NCBI GenBank assembly: GCA_004555765.1
Contig: SFHG01000036.1
Location: forward strand, 1-15,830
DNA length: 15,830 bases
Source: Bacteroidales bacterium
GTDB lineage: Bacteria; Bacteroidota; Bacteroidia; Bacteroidales; Porphyromonadaceae
Direction: 5' to 3'
Positions 1 to 7,604 of the stretch are shown one piece after another. Under the pieces are notes generated by a model. It saw only the letters and a list, made by a program, of their open reading frames with translations, did no database searches and had not been told where the DNA came from. How positions within the stretch are numbered: position 1 is the first letter of the stretch; each line of letters opens with the position of its first letter. The translations under genes were made by a program, and so were the position numbers.

Positions 1-191
1 TTTTGGAGATTTCGGCGGAGCATATTGGCGAAGTCGTAGACTGCCTTCGGATTGCGCTCAAGGGCTTCGTGGGTGGCGACTTCGGCGACGGGATGATTTT
101 CCCACAGCCCGTCGGCGTCCCTGAATGTACTCAGTCCGCTCTCTGCACTGATGCCGGCGCCCGTAAGGACGACTATTCTTTTCTTTCCCAT
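1..191 (-). CDS. cobB: Sir2-family NAD-dependent protein deacylase, N-terminal part
   Basis: Only the first 63 codons are present; the gene runs off the left edge. The protein starts MGKKRIVVLTGAGISAESG and continues to STFRD. This is the NAD-binding signature of sirtuins (GAGxSAxSG at residues 11-19, FRD at 23-25), followed by DGLWE as in bacterial CobB. Sirtuins remove acyl groups from lysines using NAD and act in the cytoplasm. Odd point: bacterial class III sirtuins usually carry Y-x-x-R in a segment like AFYNARRRQL (E. coli Tyr92/Arg95, recalled). Here the matching segment reads DFANMLRRNL, so the positions appear to be Ala55 and Leu58. That would predict a changed acyl preference. The start ATG at 191-189 is the only one that places the glycine motif normally. 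The gene is first in its unit, with a likely promoter about 30 bases upstream. Confidence 0.9.
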   Translation of the reverse strand, partial: MGKKRIVVLTGAGISAESGLSTFRDADGLWENHPVAEVATHEALERNPKAVYDFANMLRRNLQ

Positions 192-221
192 TCCTGATAA
201 AAATTACTTTCGTTCCTTGTA

Positions 222-229
222 CAAAGGTA
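222..229 (-). promoter_or_regulatory. Probable -7 box for the sirtuin gene
   Basis: Read on the minus strand this is TACCTTTG, a match to the Bacteroidota sigma-ABfr -7 consensus TAnnTTTG, about 30 bases before the start codon at 191. I see no convincing -33 TTTG at the usual 19-21 base spacing, so the call rests on one box. The box directly abuts a GTACC sequence resembling the neighbouring 23-base repeat family. Confidence 0.45.
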
Positions 230-261
230 CCAAAACCATACCCAAACGCCGTTTTAATCCC

Positions 262-340
262 GGTACGGCCGAAATGTTGCGCTTGGTCTGTACTTCGATC
301 AAAGCCGGCACGGACCGAAAAAAGTTTTTCGGTCCGTACC
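262..340. repeat. 23-base-period repeat array 1, four units
   Basis: Four copies of the GGTACAGACC / GGTCTGTACC motif: ggtacggccg at 262, ggtctgtac at 285, ggcacggacc at 307 and ggtccgtacc at 331. Spacing is 22 to 24 bases and orientation alternates. Units 3 and 4 form a near-perfect palindrome from 310 to 337 (ACGGACCG, A-tract, T-tract, CGGTCCGT), which could fold as a hairpin. The array ends 19 bases past the stop codon of the FeoB-associated gene and sits upstream of the sirtuin promoter. No plain U-tract follows the hairpin, so it is not a textbook intrinsic terminator. Confidence 0.85.
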
Positions 341-359
341 AAAGTTTGCCCCACTTCTC

Positions 360-545
360 TCAGAAAATGTCTATCGGGGTATGGGGTTTCTTGGAAATAG
401 ACTTTGCTTCCGAGCAAGAGCCGGACGTGGGTTTGATGCAGGAGTCGCAGGCAGAGCTTTTGCCTTTGAGTATCAGGCAGAGCTTCCGCCCTGCCCAAAA
501 GAGGGCCGCGAGCAAGATAAGCCCGACGAGTATATTTTGGAGCAT
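360..545 (-). CDS. FeoB-associated Cys-rich membrane protein
   Basis: A 61-residue protein whose start codon lies 9 bases after the feoAB stop, so it is almost certainly co-transcribed with it. It has one N-terminal membrane helix (about residues 3-19, NILVGLILLAALFWAG). A short cytoplasmic or periplasmic tail follows with Cys23, Cys33, Cys36 (CDSC) and Cys44, then a Lys/Ser-rich end. This matches the small FeoB-associated Cys-rich membrane proteins found next to feoB in Bacteroidota and Firmicutes. The family is thought to assist ferrous iron uptake, perhaps by holding iron or contacting FeoB, but its role is not settled. The cysteines suggest metal or redox chemistry; that is inference. A repeat array follows 19 bases after its stop codon. 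Confidence 0.85.
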   Translation of the reverse strand: MLQNILVGLILLAALFWAGRKLCLILKGKSSACDSCIKPTSGSCSEAKSISKKPHTPIDIF

Positions 546-554
546 AAAACTAAA

Positions 555-2948
555 TCAAACGATTAGGGTCACGAGGAAGGCCATAATCCAAGCGACAGCC
601 GTCGAATAAACGACTTGAAAAAGCGCCCATCTCCAGGATCCGCTCTCTCTCTTCACTGCCACTACGGAGGCGACACAGGGGAAGTACAGCAAAGCAAAGA
701 CCATAAAAGCGAGGGCATTTTCCGTAGAGAAGGCAGGTGTCCCGTCGGAGAGCTTGGCCTCTCTGAGCTTCATACTGAGGTGCCCGAGGTCACCGGAGTC
801 TTCGCCCGAGTACAGTACCCCGATTGTGGAGACGATGACCTCTTTTGCAGCCGTACCTGTAAGCAGTGCCACAGTCATTTTCCAGTCGAAGTGCAGAGGC
901 GCAAAGGCCGGCTGCACCGCTTTACCCAAGCGCCCGATGTAGGACTGCTCTTGCACCTCTGAAGCCGTCATCGTCCCTGCTTCAGTAGGCCTTGGGAAGT
1001 ACCCGAGCCCCCAGATTATAATGGAAGCAAGGAGAATCGTGGTACCCATTTTGGTGAGGTACTGCTTGCTCCGCTCCCACATGTGAAGGAGTACGCTGAT
1101 GCCGGTAGGGATGCGGTAAGGCGGCAGCTCCATCACGAACGGGGTGTCCTCACCTATGAACATATAGCGTTTCATCAAGAGCGCACTCCCCACGGCTATA
1201 CCTACGCCGAGTATATACAGGGCAAAGAGGATAAGCCCTGCTTTATCCGGGAAAAAGGTTCCTGCGATGAGGATATAGATCGGCAAACGAGCCGAGCAAC
1301 TCATAAATGGCGTAATGAGTATCGTCATCAGGCGGGCGTTGCGACTCTCGATCGTCCGTGTCGCCATTATGGCGGGGACGTTGCACCCAAAGCCCATCAG
1401 CAGGGGTATGAAAGACTTGCCGTGCAGACCTATGCCGTGCATAATCCTATCCATCAGAAAGGCGGCTCTCGAGAGGTACCCCGTGTCTTCCATCAGCGCG
1501 ATGCAGAGGTAGAGTATGACGATATTCGGGAGGAAAACGAGTACGCCGCCCACGCCGGAGATAATCCCGTCGACAAGGAGATCCCTCAGAGACCCCGGTG
1601 GCATCAAGGCGGAAATGTGTGTTCCGATCCACGCCACGCCGGCTTCGATCCAGTCCATCGGGTACTGCCCGAGCGTAAAGGTAAGCTGGAAAGAGAGGAA
1701 CATAATGAGTACAAAGATAGGGTACCCCCATACTTTGTCGGTCAGTAGGCGGTCGAAGCGATGTTGGCGCTCGCGGTCTTCTGCACTTCCAATGCGGAGG
1801 GTCTCTTGGAGGGCACCTCGGACGAAACCGTACCGTCCTCCGAGGATGCTCTGTTGGAGATCAAGACCTGAGGATTTGGTGTAATTCCGTCCCGCGGCTT
1901 TGGTTCGGGTGAGGAGATAGTCTCCTTTGGGGATATCCTCCGTCACGATGTCTCTGAAAGCTTCGTCTCCTTCGAGCAACTTAGTGGCAATGAACCTGGG
2001 GCGGAGCTTCCTCAGAGCCGGAGGGAAACTTTTCTCCACCTGCACGACCCCGTCCCTCACGAAGGTGATGGCTTCTTCGACGGCTTCCGGGTACTGTACC
2101 CCCACTATTCGGCGTGTCTCGGAGCGGTGTTCGTAAAGCTTGATGATTTCTCCGAAAAGTTCCTCTTTGCCCTCTCCCTTTTTTGCTACAGTGGGAACCA
2201 TCGGCAACCCGATGAGTGTCTTGAGTGTTTCGAGATCCAAGACATTCTTTTCGCGCACAAACTCGTCCCACATATTGAGTGCGACGACCATAGGCAAGCC
2301 GCTCTCCACGATCTGAGTGGTGAGATACAGGTGCCGCTCGAGGTTTGTGGCATCTACCACATTGAGCACCACGTCGGGCTGATGTGCCCCAAAGAGACTG
2401 CTCTGGACGAAAGTCTCTTCCGGGCTGTAAGAAGAGAGTGAGTAGGTTCCCGGGAGGTCGGTCAGCTCAAAGCGGTACCCGTCTTGCTCGTAAAAGGCCT
2501 TTTTGGCTCCTACTGTCACCCCGGTGTAATTTCCCACGTGTTCGTGTGCCCCGCTCACCATATTGAAGAGGGACGTTTTGCCGGCATTCGGATTCCCCAC
2601 GAATGCTACCCTGATGGTTTTGGGGCTTTTCTTAAGGAGACCGGCCGATTCGCCGAATCCCTCTTTTACGGTAAGATTACTGAGTGTACTGAAGTCTTCC
2701 TGCGGGGTGAGGGTGGAGGTCTCGTCTATGAGCTTGACCTCGATGGAGTCTGCTTCTTGTCTCCGGAGCGTGACGTGATAGCCGAGCAGATTATACTCGA
2801 TCGGATCTTTGAGCGGGGCACTTCGGACCACGAGTACTTCTTCGCCGGGGACAAAGCCCATCTCCAGAAGTCTTTTGCGAAAGGCTCCCGCGGAGTGATG
2901 AGCTATGACCGTACAACGGTCACCGCTTCTAAGGTCTGATAATCTCAT
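555..2948 (-). CDS. feoB: Ferrous iron transporter, FeoA-FeoB fusion
   Basis: A 797-residue fusion. Residues 1-75 are a FeoA-like SH3-type domain (LLEMGFVPGEEVLVV, GYHVTLRRQEA). Residues about 110-280 are the FeoB GTPase domain: G1 GNPNAGKT at 118-125, GNYTGVTVG at 139-147, DLPG at 164-167, and NMWD at 225-228 as the guanine-specificity motif. The rest is the membrane part with two gate-like repeats (LMGFGCNVPAIMATRT, then FMSCSARLPIYIL) and a typical C-terminal YFPCVASVVAVKRESGSW. It imports Fe(II) across the inner membrane under GTPase control. Fusing FeoA to FeoB fixes the partners in a 1:1 ratio and is known in Bacteroidota such as Porphyromonas. The start MRLSDL gives a complete FeoA domain. 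It is first in a two-gene unit with its own promoter. I found no clear Fur site. Confidence 0.97.
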   Translation of the reverse strand: MRLSDLRSGDRCTVIAHHSAGAFRKRLLEMGFVPGEEVLVVRSAPLKDPIEYNLLGYHVTLRRQEADSIEVKLIDETSTLTPQEDFSTLSNLTVKEGFGESAGLLKKSPKTIRVAFVGNPNAGKTSLFNMVSGAHEHVGNYTGVTVGAKKAFYEQDGYRFELTDLPGTYSLSSYSPEETFVQSSLFGAHQPDVVLNVVDATNLERHLYLTTQIVESGLPMVVALNMWDEFVREKNVLDLETLKTLIGLPMVPTVAKKGEGKEELFGEIIKLYEHRSETRRIVGVQYPEAVEEAITFVRDGVVQVEKSFPPALRKLRPRFIATKLLEGDEAFRDIVTEDIPKGDYLLTRTKAAGRNYTKSSGLDLQQSILGGRYGFVRGALQETLRIGSAEDRERQHRFDRLLTDKVWGYPIFVLIMFLSFQLTFTLGQYPMDWIEAGVAWIGTHISALMPPGSLRDLLVDGIISGVGGVLVFLPNIVILYLCIALMEDTGYLSRAAFLMDRIMHGIGLHGKSFIPLLMGFGCNVPAIMATRTIESRNARLMTILITPFMSCSARLPIYILIAGTFFPDKAGLILFALYILGVGIAVGSALLMKRYMFIGEDTPFVMELPPYRIPTGISVLLHMWERSKQYLTKMGTTILLASIIIWGLGYFPRPTEAGTMTASEVQEQSYIGRLGKAVQPAFAPLHFDWKMTVALLTGTAAKEVIVSTIGVLYSGEDSGDLGHLSMKLREAKLSDGTPAFSTENALAFMVFALLYFPCVASVVAVKRESGSWRWALFQVVYSTAVAWIMAFLVTLIV

Positions 2949-3025
2949 GCAGGTTGGATATCCCTCCCGGTCCTAAGTTGGTGATGTGTGGATACAACGG
3001 TGATTACTACTTATCTTGTTCGTCG

Positions 3026-3057
3026 CAAATATACGCTCTGCCTGCATTCTTTTCAAT
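3026..3057 (-). promoter_or_regulatory. Probable feoAB promoter (-33/-7, Bacteroidota type)
   Basis: On the minus strand, TATATTTG (3033-3026) matches the -7 consensus TAnnTTTG, and ATTG (3057-3054) serves as a -33 element with a 20-base spacer. Transcription would begin near 3020, giving a leader of about 70 bases before the feoAB start at 2948. No recognisable iron-regulator box or riboswitch fold is visible in that leader. Confidence 0.55.
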
Positions 3058-3101
3058 CCCCATTACTCGGTAATTCTCGTGGCGAGGTAGAGAAGAAAAA
3101 A

Positions 3102-3181
3102 GGTACAGACCGGTGCTTGAAAATGGTACAGGCCGAGGATGGAAAATGGTACAGACCGGGAAAACATTTTCGGACTGTATG
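3102..3181. repeat. 23-base-period repeat array 2, four units
   Basis: This is the clearest tandem array: ggtacagaccg at 3102, ggtacaggccg at 3125 and ggtacagaccg at 3148, exactly 23 bases apart. The first two units also share an AAAAT end. A fourth copy in inverted orientation, cggactgtat, starts at 3171, again 23 bases on. Units 3 and 4 can pair as a hairpin through ACAG/CTGT, CCG/CGG and AAAA/TTTT with small mismatches. The array begins 21 bases after the stop codon of the glycosyltransferase-like gene and lies upstream of the feoAB promoter. Confidence 0.92.
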
Positions 3182-3202
3182 GGTTTAGAAGCTTGTTCGT
3201 GG

Positions 3203-4105
3203 TTATCTTTTGGACGAAAGGTTGAATATAGAGAGCTGTTCCATCGGGACACGTCCCATCTCCGAAGCGACTTCCGAAAAGGTGCTGTTTGGAGTAGTGA
3301 GAATCATCCGCGTGTGTGACAGGGCGAGCAGCTCCCCGTAGCTCTCAATGACGTTTTCCGGGCTGCCGGGTTCGCTGATGGAGTGGATGGCAAAAACCCG
3401 GTTTCTGAAGATGGTCTGAAGCCGCTCCATTTCGTCTGAGTCTGTCGTGGCGAGGAAAAAAGAGGTCGTCGGATCGCGTTCGATCATTTTCTGCATCCGT
3501 TGGATAAAGAGTTCGGTTGGGCTCTCTGCGTAGCTGTTGGCATCGTTGGAGCGACTGAGGTGTACGCCTACCACATTCTCGTGCCATCCGGACATTCGCG
3601 AGTTACGGACTCCGGTTACTTCCACGGTGGGGATGAGGTATCGGTATATCCGACTGTCGCGTTTCGTCAGGGTCTCGTTTGTGGAAATCAACACTCTTTC
3701 GCCGTACTTTGAGCAGACTTCCCTAAGTGCCGCAGCGTACTCCTTGCCTTCGGTCACCAATCCGGTTACTTTCGACGGGGACAGTATGAGGTCATACTTC
3801 ACGAAGACGAAAGGGGCAGAGAGGAAAAGGTTGCTCTTCCCGGGGATGTCGTTGGTGATGCGGTCGGTAATGGTCGCTTCGCGTATCGTGATGTGTTCCG
3901 GGACATACTTGGGAGACAGTGTGAAAAGTCGCTCCGAAGGTGCGATGAAGTCGTCTGTGGTGAACCAAAGTATCTCGACCCTCTTCTCCGTTTTTTCGGC
4001 AAAGAGATCTATGGCTGACGCGATGGTGCGTACCCGGCGCGCCACACCTCCGTAAGGTATGAGTGTGATGAATCCGGAGGCATCTTTTTTCCAAAAAGCG
4101 GTCAT
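3203..4105 (-). CDS. Putative glycosyltransferase, NodZ/fucosyltransferase-like
   Basis: A 300-residue protein without signal peptide or membrane helix, so probably cytoplasmic. It begins with a strand-loop-helix segment LIPYGGVARRVRTIASAI (about 15-32), like the GG-(L/V)-xxR-hhxhxSA start of NodZ and related fucosyltransferases. A later block has GVHLSRSND (180-188), SPTELFIQRMQKMIERDPTTSFFLATTD (195-222), and ALSHTRMILTTPNSTFSEVASEMG near the end. This pattern fits the nucleotide-sugar-binding half of that fold. The donor is unknown. In the characterised families the central motif is H-x-R-R; here it is H182-L-S-R185, so the first arginine is replaced by serine. The start ATG overlaps the flippase stop codon by four bases (ATGA), which links the pair to making and exporting one surface glycan. 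The family call is from motif memory only. Confidence 0.6.
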   Translation of the reverse strand: MTAFWKKDASGFITLIPYGGVARRVRTIASAIDLFAEKTEKRVEILWFTTDDFIAPSERLFTLSPKYVPEHITIREATITDRITNDIPGKSNLFLSAPFVFVKYDLILSPSKVTGLVTEGKEYAAALREVCSKYGERVLISTNETLTKRDSRIYRYLIPTVEVTGVRNSRMSGWHENVVGVHLSRSNDANSYAESPTELFIQRMQKMIERDPTTSFFLATTDSDEMERLQTIFRNRVFAIHSISEPGSPENVIESYGELLALSHTRMILTTPNSTFSEVASEMGRVPMEQLSIFNLSSKR

Positions 4106-5610
4106 AATCGGCTAAGGTATTCTTTGGTTTTGAAAATAAGGACTTGGAATGGTCTTACTCTCCACAGCAATGCGGTAAGGAGTAGGACGAAAAGGACGTT
4201 TTTGAGCAGTATGTCCCGCACCGTAAGCTCCGAGAAATAACGGCCGAGGACATAATGCTCGAAAGCGAGTCCCAATAGGGTGACGGCAAAAAGGACTATG
4301 AGATCCGTGTGGAGCGGAGAGAGGCGCATCTTGGTCCACAGGACGATCTGCTGAAAAGTGTATGTGAGGACAAACGTCAGCACCGTGGCCGTTGCCGCCC
4401 CCTCCATTCCCAGTCGTGGAATAAGCAGGCTATTGAGCCAAATGGAGAGAATGGTCACAAGGAAGGTGTACGCCAGACTCCACACATAATGCTTCGAGTA
4501 TCGGATGATGGAGTTACCGAATGAGAATGAGAGGTCGATCAGCTTGCCTATGCCGAGGAGCAGGAAGACCCACTTCCCTTGGCTGTAGACTGCCCCATTA
4601 GGAATAAAGCGAAATACGAGATCGATGTTGTTCCAAATGAGGAGGAAAAGGATGCTGCCTATGAGCAACTGTTGCTGCGACACGGACAGGTAAAGCTCCG
4701 AGAGTCCCTTGCGGTCGTCTTCGTGGATAAGAGAGGAGACCATTGGTCCGCTGATGGAGAGAAGGGCGCGCCCCGGCATCTCTATGACGGCAACCATCAG
4801 GATCATTATGGCGAAGATGCCTCCGAAATCGAATCCCATACCCGCAGAGACCATAAAGAGATCCAGTCGCGTGGCTACATTGCTGCCGAGTGCGCTTAGA
4901 AGCGTCAGAGAGGAGTAGGTGAGAAAGTCCTTCCGAACCCTTTTCTCAGGAAGGACGATTCCCGCCGTCCATGCACAGGGCGTGAGCTTTAGGACGTAGA
5001 TGAAGCCGATAAGTGCACACAGCCCGTGGCTGAGGACATAATAAGTCATAAGTCCCGGGAAATCCCCGATGACTTTAAGCCCGAAAAGCACATAACAGCA
5101 TCCGAGCAATACCCGCAGGACGACTTCCCGTATGAGCTTCGGCACGGCTACTCTCCGGTGTATGGAGGCGTAGACCTCTTCCACCGTGATGAGGGTCAGA
5201 AATATCATCATCGGGAGGACGAGGACGGCGTACTTCCGGAAAAGCAGTCCTCCCGGTTTGTCTCCGTCCTCTCCGGAGAAGTAGCTGACGATAGGATCCC
5301 GAAATAGGAGAAAAAGAAGCCCGAAGAGGATTGTCCCGGCTAACGGTATCAGAAACGCGATTTTGGCAAATCCCCGATCGCTGCCGTCCTTCGTCCGGAA
5401 AAAAGGATAATACCGTATCAGCGAGGTCTGAGTCCCTAAGAGCGCAAAAGAGACCAGCAGAGTGGCGGCTTCCGTGATGATCCGTATGAGTCCGATTTCT
5501 TCGGCAGAGAGGAAGCGGGTGAGGACAAAGAATGTGACGACAAATCCGACCAGAGCCCCCGAGAAAGTGGCTATGGATCCTTTGAGACTTTGACGGTAAA
5601 TGATGCCCAT
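4102..5610 (-). CDS. Polysaccharide/oligosaccharide flippase (Wzx-like, MOP superfamily)
   Basis: A 502-residue integral membrane protein with about 12 to 14 hydrophobic segments along its length. It opens MGIIYRQSLKGSIATFSGALVGFVVTFFVLTRF, the usual beginning of Bacteroidota lipopolysaccharide/polysaccharide export flippases: a short basic N terminus, then a first helix followed by SAEEIGLIRII and TQTSLIRYYPFF. Such proteins move lipid-linked glycan units across the inner membrane. The substrate cannot be read from sequence. The downstream glycosyltransferase-like gene overlaps it by four bases, so translational coupling is likely. No strong TAnnTTTG box is visible in the 30 bases before the start, and a repeat array lies directly upstream at 5641-5719. 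Confidence 0.85.
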   Translation of the reverse strand: MGIIYRQSLKGSIATFSGALVGFVVTFFVLTRFLSAEEIGLIRIITEAATLLVSFALLGTQTSLIRYYPFFRTKDGSDRGFAKIAFLIPLAGTILFGLLFLLFRDPIVSYFSGEDGDKPGGLLFRKYAVLVLPMMIFLTLITVEEVYASIHRRVAVPKLIREVVLRVLLGCCYVLFGLKVIGDFPGLMTYYVLSHGLCALIGFIYVLKLTPCAWTAGIVLPEKRVRKDFLTYSSLTLLSALGSNVATRLDLFMVSAGMGFDFGGIFAIMILMVAVIEMPGRALLSISGPMVSSLIHEDDRKGLSELYLSVSQQQLLIGSILFLLIWNNIDLVFRFIPNGAVYSQGKWVFLLLGIGKLIDLSFSFGNSIIRYSKHYVWSLAYTFLVTILSIWLNSLLIPRLGMEGAATATVLTFVLTYTFQQIVLWTKMRLSPLHTDLIVLFAVTLLGLAFEHYVLGRYFSELTVRDILLKNVLFVLLLTALLWRVRPFQVLIFKTKEYLSRL

Positions 5611-5640
5611 TCTTTACGCCTTATGCTTATATTAAATCTT

Positions 5641-5719
5641 GGTACGTGCAAAGATTTCTCTTCGGTCTGTATGCGGTCCGGGTGTAGGTACGTGCAAGGA
5701 GTTCGTGTCGGTCTGTATC
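5641..5719. repeat. 23-base-period repeat array 3, four alternating units
   Basis: Units are ggtacgtgca at 5641, ggtctgtatg at 5664, ggtacgtgca at 5687 and ggtctgtatc at 5710. All steps are exactly 23 bases, so orientation alternates and the array can also be read as two 46-base direct repeats. It begins 27 bases after the gldH stop codon and ends about 30 bases before the flippase start codon, so it may overlap the flippase promoter. Confidence 0.9.
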
Positions 5720-5745
5720 TCTCTTGTCCCGTCTCCGGGGAAAGA

Positions 5746-6225
5746 CTAAAGTTTGCGCACCACGAGTCCCACTTCCGCGACTCCGCCGATTCGGGCTGTG
5801 TCTGCCAGTTGTCTAAAGCTATAGGTGTAAATCCCCGGCGTGTCGTAAGTCTTCCCCTCTTCGATCACAAACCGAACCTCCCGAACCACGAAGTGTTCGC
5901 TTCCGGCACCCGCCTCGTCCTGCTCTATGGATAGGTTCCTCACCTCTGTCTCAAATCGGGGGTTTGAGATGTCTGCTCCTTCTGAGACAATCCCGATCGG
6001 TAAGTTTTTGAATCCGAAGTCCGGCACGTAGCGTACCACTCCCGTCACTTCGTACTTCTGATCGGTATCTCTGACCGGGAACGAAAAAAAGTACTCTGCG
6101 GTATCTGCCCACATCCGACCCTCTACCTTCTCGAAACGGCTGTACGCAATGTCGTCACGGAATACGTCGCATCCCGAAGCATACACCGATAGAACCAAAA
6201 AAGTCAGTAAAGTCGAAACCTTCAT
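5746..6225 (-). CDS. gldH: Gliding-motility-associated lipoprotein GldH
   Basis: A 159-residue lipoprotein: basic start, hydrophobic h-region TLLTFLVLSVY, and lipobox ASGC with the lipid-bearing Cys19. The mature part resembles GldH: an early SRFEKVEGRMWADTAEYFFSFPV stretch, a central GVVRYVPDFGFKNLPIGI strand pair, and a C-terminal GIYTYSFRQLADTARIGGVAEVGLVVRK in the position of the family's ITDVGFRIEK ending. GldH is required for gliding in Flavobacterium but also occurs in non-gliding Bacteroidota, where its role is unclear. It starts 27 bases after the ricT stop codon, and I recall the ricT-gldH order as common in the phylum, which supports the name. Expected to be anchored in the periplasmic face of a membrane. 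Confidence 0.8.
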   Translation of the reverse strand: MKVSTLLTFLVLSVYASGCDVFRDDIAYSRFEKVEGRMWADTAEYFFSFPVRDTDQKYEVTGVVRYVPDFGFKNLPIGIVSEGADISNPRFETEVRNLSIEQDEAGAGSEHFVVREVRFVIEEGKTYDTPGIYTYSFRQLADTARIGGVAEVGLVVRKL

Positions 6226-6252
6226 AAATCCGGTATCGGTTCCCCGATGCGT

Positions 6253-7470
6253 TTACTCCTTTGGATTTCCTGTGCTTTTGGCTCCTGAGGCGTCATTCCC
6301 GCTCTTACGGCGCTTCTTTCCGCCACTTCCTTTGCTGTTTCTGTTTCTCCCTCTATTGCCACTCTCGCTCTTGGGGGGATCGAAGCGGGTGAGACTTTCT
6401 TCCAAAAGAATGTCCTTTGCCGATCCTTGCGACCGCTTGGACGAGCTGTCTTTTTCGTCGTTTAATAGGTCGAACGGAACTTTTCCTGCCGCATTCATCT
6501 CGATGATTCGGAAAGCTCTTTCGGAAGTAATGATGCGGAAGTCCTCTTGTCCGCGCTTGCGGTTCAGCGCCGAGTAAGTGAGAAGTTGGGCCAAGGGATC
6601 CGCTTTGAAAAGGCGGTAGTCGCCTTCCGAAGTCTTGAGGACGGCATCTTTCGGGGGAAGTTTCTTTTGCGCCTCTTCGTAGGCATCAACTTCGTAATTG
6701 AGGCAGCATTTGAGTTTGGCGCACTGTCCGGCGAGTTTTTGCGGGTTCATGGAAAGGTCTTGAATCCGGGCTACGTTCGTACCTACGCTCATAAAGCGCG
6801 TCATCCACCCTGAGCAGCAGAGTTCGCGTCCGCACGGTCCGAGACCTCCGATGCGTCCGGCTTCCTGACGTGCGCCGATCTGTCTCATCTCGATACGGAC
6901 ATGGAAGGCTTCTGCAAGTCGTTTGATGAGCTGCCGGAAGTCCACACGCTGATCGGCAATGTAGTAGAATATGGCTTTCAGCCCGTCGCCTTGGTACTCC
7001 ACGTCTCCGATCTTCATATTCAGCCCGAGTTCTTTGGCGATTTGGCGGGAGCGTATCATTGTCTCCTCTTCTCGGGATTTGGACTCCTCGAATCTTTCGA
7101 GGTCATTTGTCTTGGCGATGCGGAAGATCTTGAGCGGGGTGCTTTTCCCGGGGAAGAAACCGTTTTTGCGCATCTGGATCCGTACGAGTTTCCCCGTCAT
7201 GGACACGGTACCGATATCGTGACCCGGAGTGGCCTCCACAGCCACGAGATCGCCTTTGGCGAGGTCAAGTCCGAGAGAATTGAGGTAGAAGCCTTTCCGT
7301 GTGTTCTTGAAGTGGACTTCCACCCATTCCTCTTCGTCTCCGGCTACAGGAGGAATGTCATTCAAGTAATCGAAAGTGTCGAGCTTGCCACCCCCGAAAG
7401 CGCCACAAGTGGCACATACTCCGCTGTGTCGGCAAAAACGGCAATGGGTGTGTTCGGTCGTATGTTGCAT
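6253..7470 (-). CDS. ricT: PSP1-domain protein, RicT/YaaT family
   Basis: A 405-residue cytoplasmic protein. Core PSP1 features: FKNTRKGFYLNSLGLDLAKGDLVAVEATPGHDIGTVSMTG (54-93), and a second half with GGLGPCGRELCCSGW (208-222: Cys213, Cys218, Cys219) and LAGQCAKLKCCLNYE (246-260: Cys250, Cys255, Cys256). In B. subtilis RicT works with RicA/RicF, binds Fe-S clusters and affects RNA processing; a similar role here is inference. The N terminus adds C10-x2-C13 and C19-x2-C22, a possible extra metal site. Residues about 340-405 are a Ser/Lys/Arg/Gly-rich low-complexity tail, plausibly disordered and RNA- or protein-binding. It is first of a two-gene unit with gldH. A TAAATTTG box lies about 78 bases upstream. 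Confidence 0.93.
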   Translation of the reverse strand: MQHTTEHTHCRFCRHSGVCATCGAFGGGKLDTFDYLNDIPPVAGDEEEWVEVHFKNTRKGFYLNSLGLDLAKGDLVAVEATPGHDIGTVSMTGKLVRIQMRKNGFFPGKSTPLKIFRIAKTNDLERFEESKSREEETMIRSRQIAKELGLNMKIGDVEYQGDGLKAIFYYIADQRVDFRQLIKRLAEAFHVRIEMRQIGARQEAGRIGGLGPCGRELCCSGWMTRFMSVGTNVARIQDLSMNPQKLAGQCAKLKCCLNYEVDAYEEAQKKLPPKDAVLKTSEGDYRLFKADPLAQLLTYSALNRKRGQEDFRIITSERAFRIIEMNAAGKVPFDLLNDEKDSSSKRSQGSAKDILLEESLTRFDPPKSESGNRGRNRNSKGSGGKKRRKSGNDASGAKSTGNPKE

Positions 7471-7547
7471 TTATATTTCGGTGTCGTATTTGTCTTGATT
7501 TTCAGAGGGGGAGATAGGATAGAAATCCATAGTACCCCTCTCTCCTA

Positions 7548-7555
7548 CAAATTTA
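7548..7555 (-). promoter_or_regulatory. Probable -7 box for ricT-gldH
   Basis: On the minus strand this reads TAAATTTG, a full match to TAnnTTTG. The implied leader before the ricT start at 7470 is roughly 70 to 75 bases. No clear -33 element was found, so confidence is moderate. Confidence 0.4.
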
Positions 7556-7604
7556 CTAAATCTTGGGCTGAATTATTCGGGTGAACCGGACGCGGTGCTA
7601 AAGA

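Noticed and set aside
310..337. The array 1 palindrome as a standard rho-independent terminator
   Set aside because: The T-run lies inside the loop or stem rather than after it on either strand. A termination role is possible but not by the textbook layout.
2949..3101. A Fur-type iron box in front of feoAB
   Set aside because: The sequence around GATAAGTAGTAATC is only loosely similar to a Fur site, too weak to call.
3102..3181. The 23-base arrays as CRISPR
   Set aside because: Repeats of about 10 bases with 12-13 base spacers are far too short, orientation varies within an array, and no cas gene is present.
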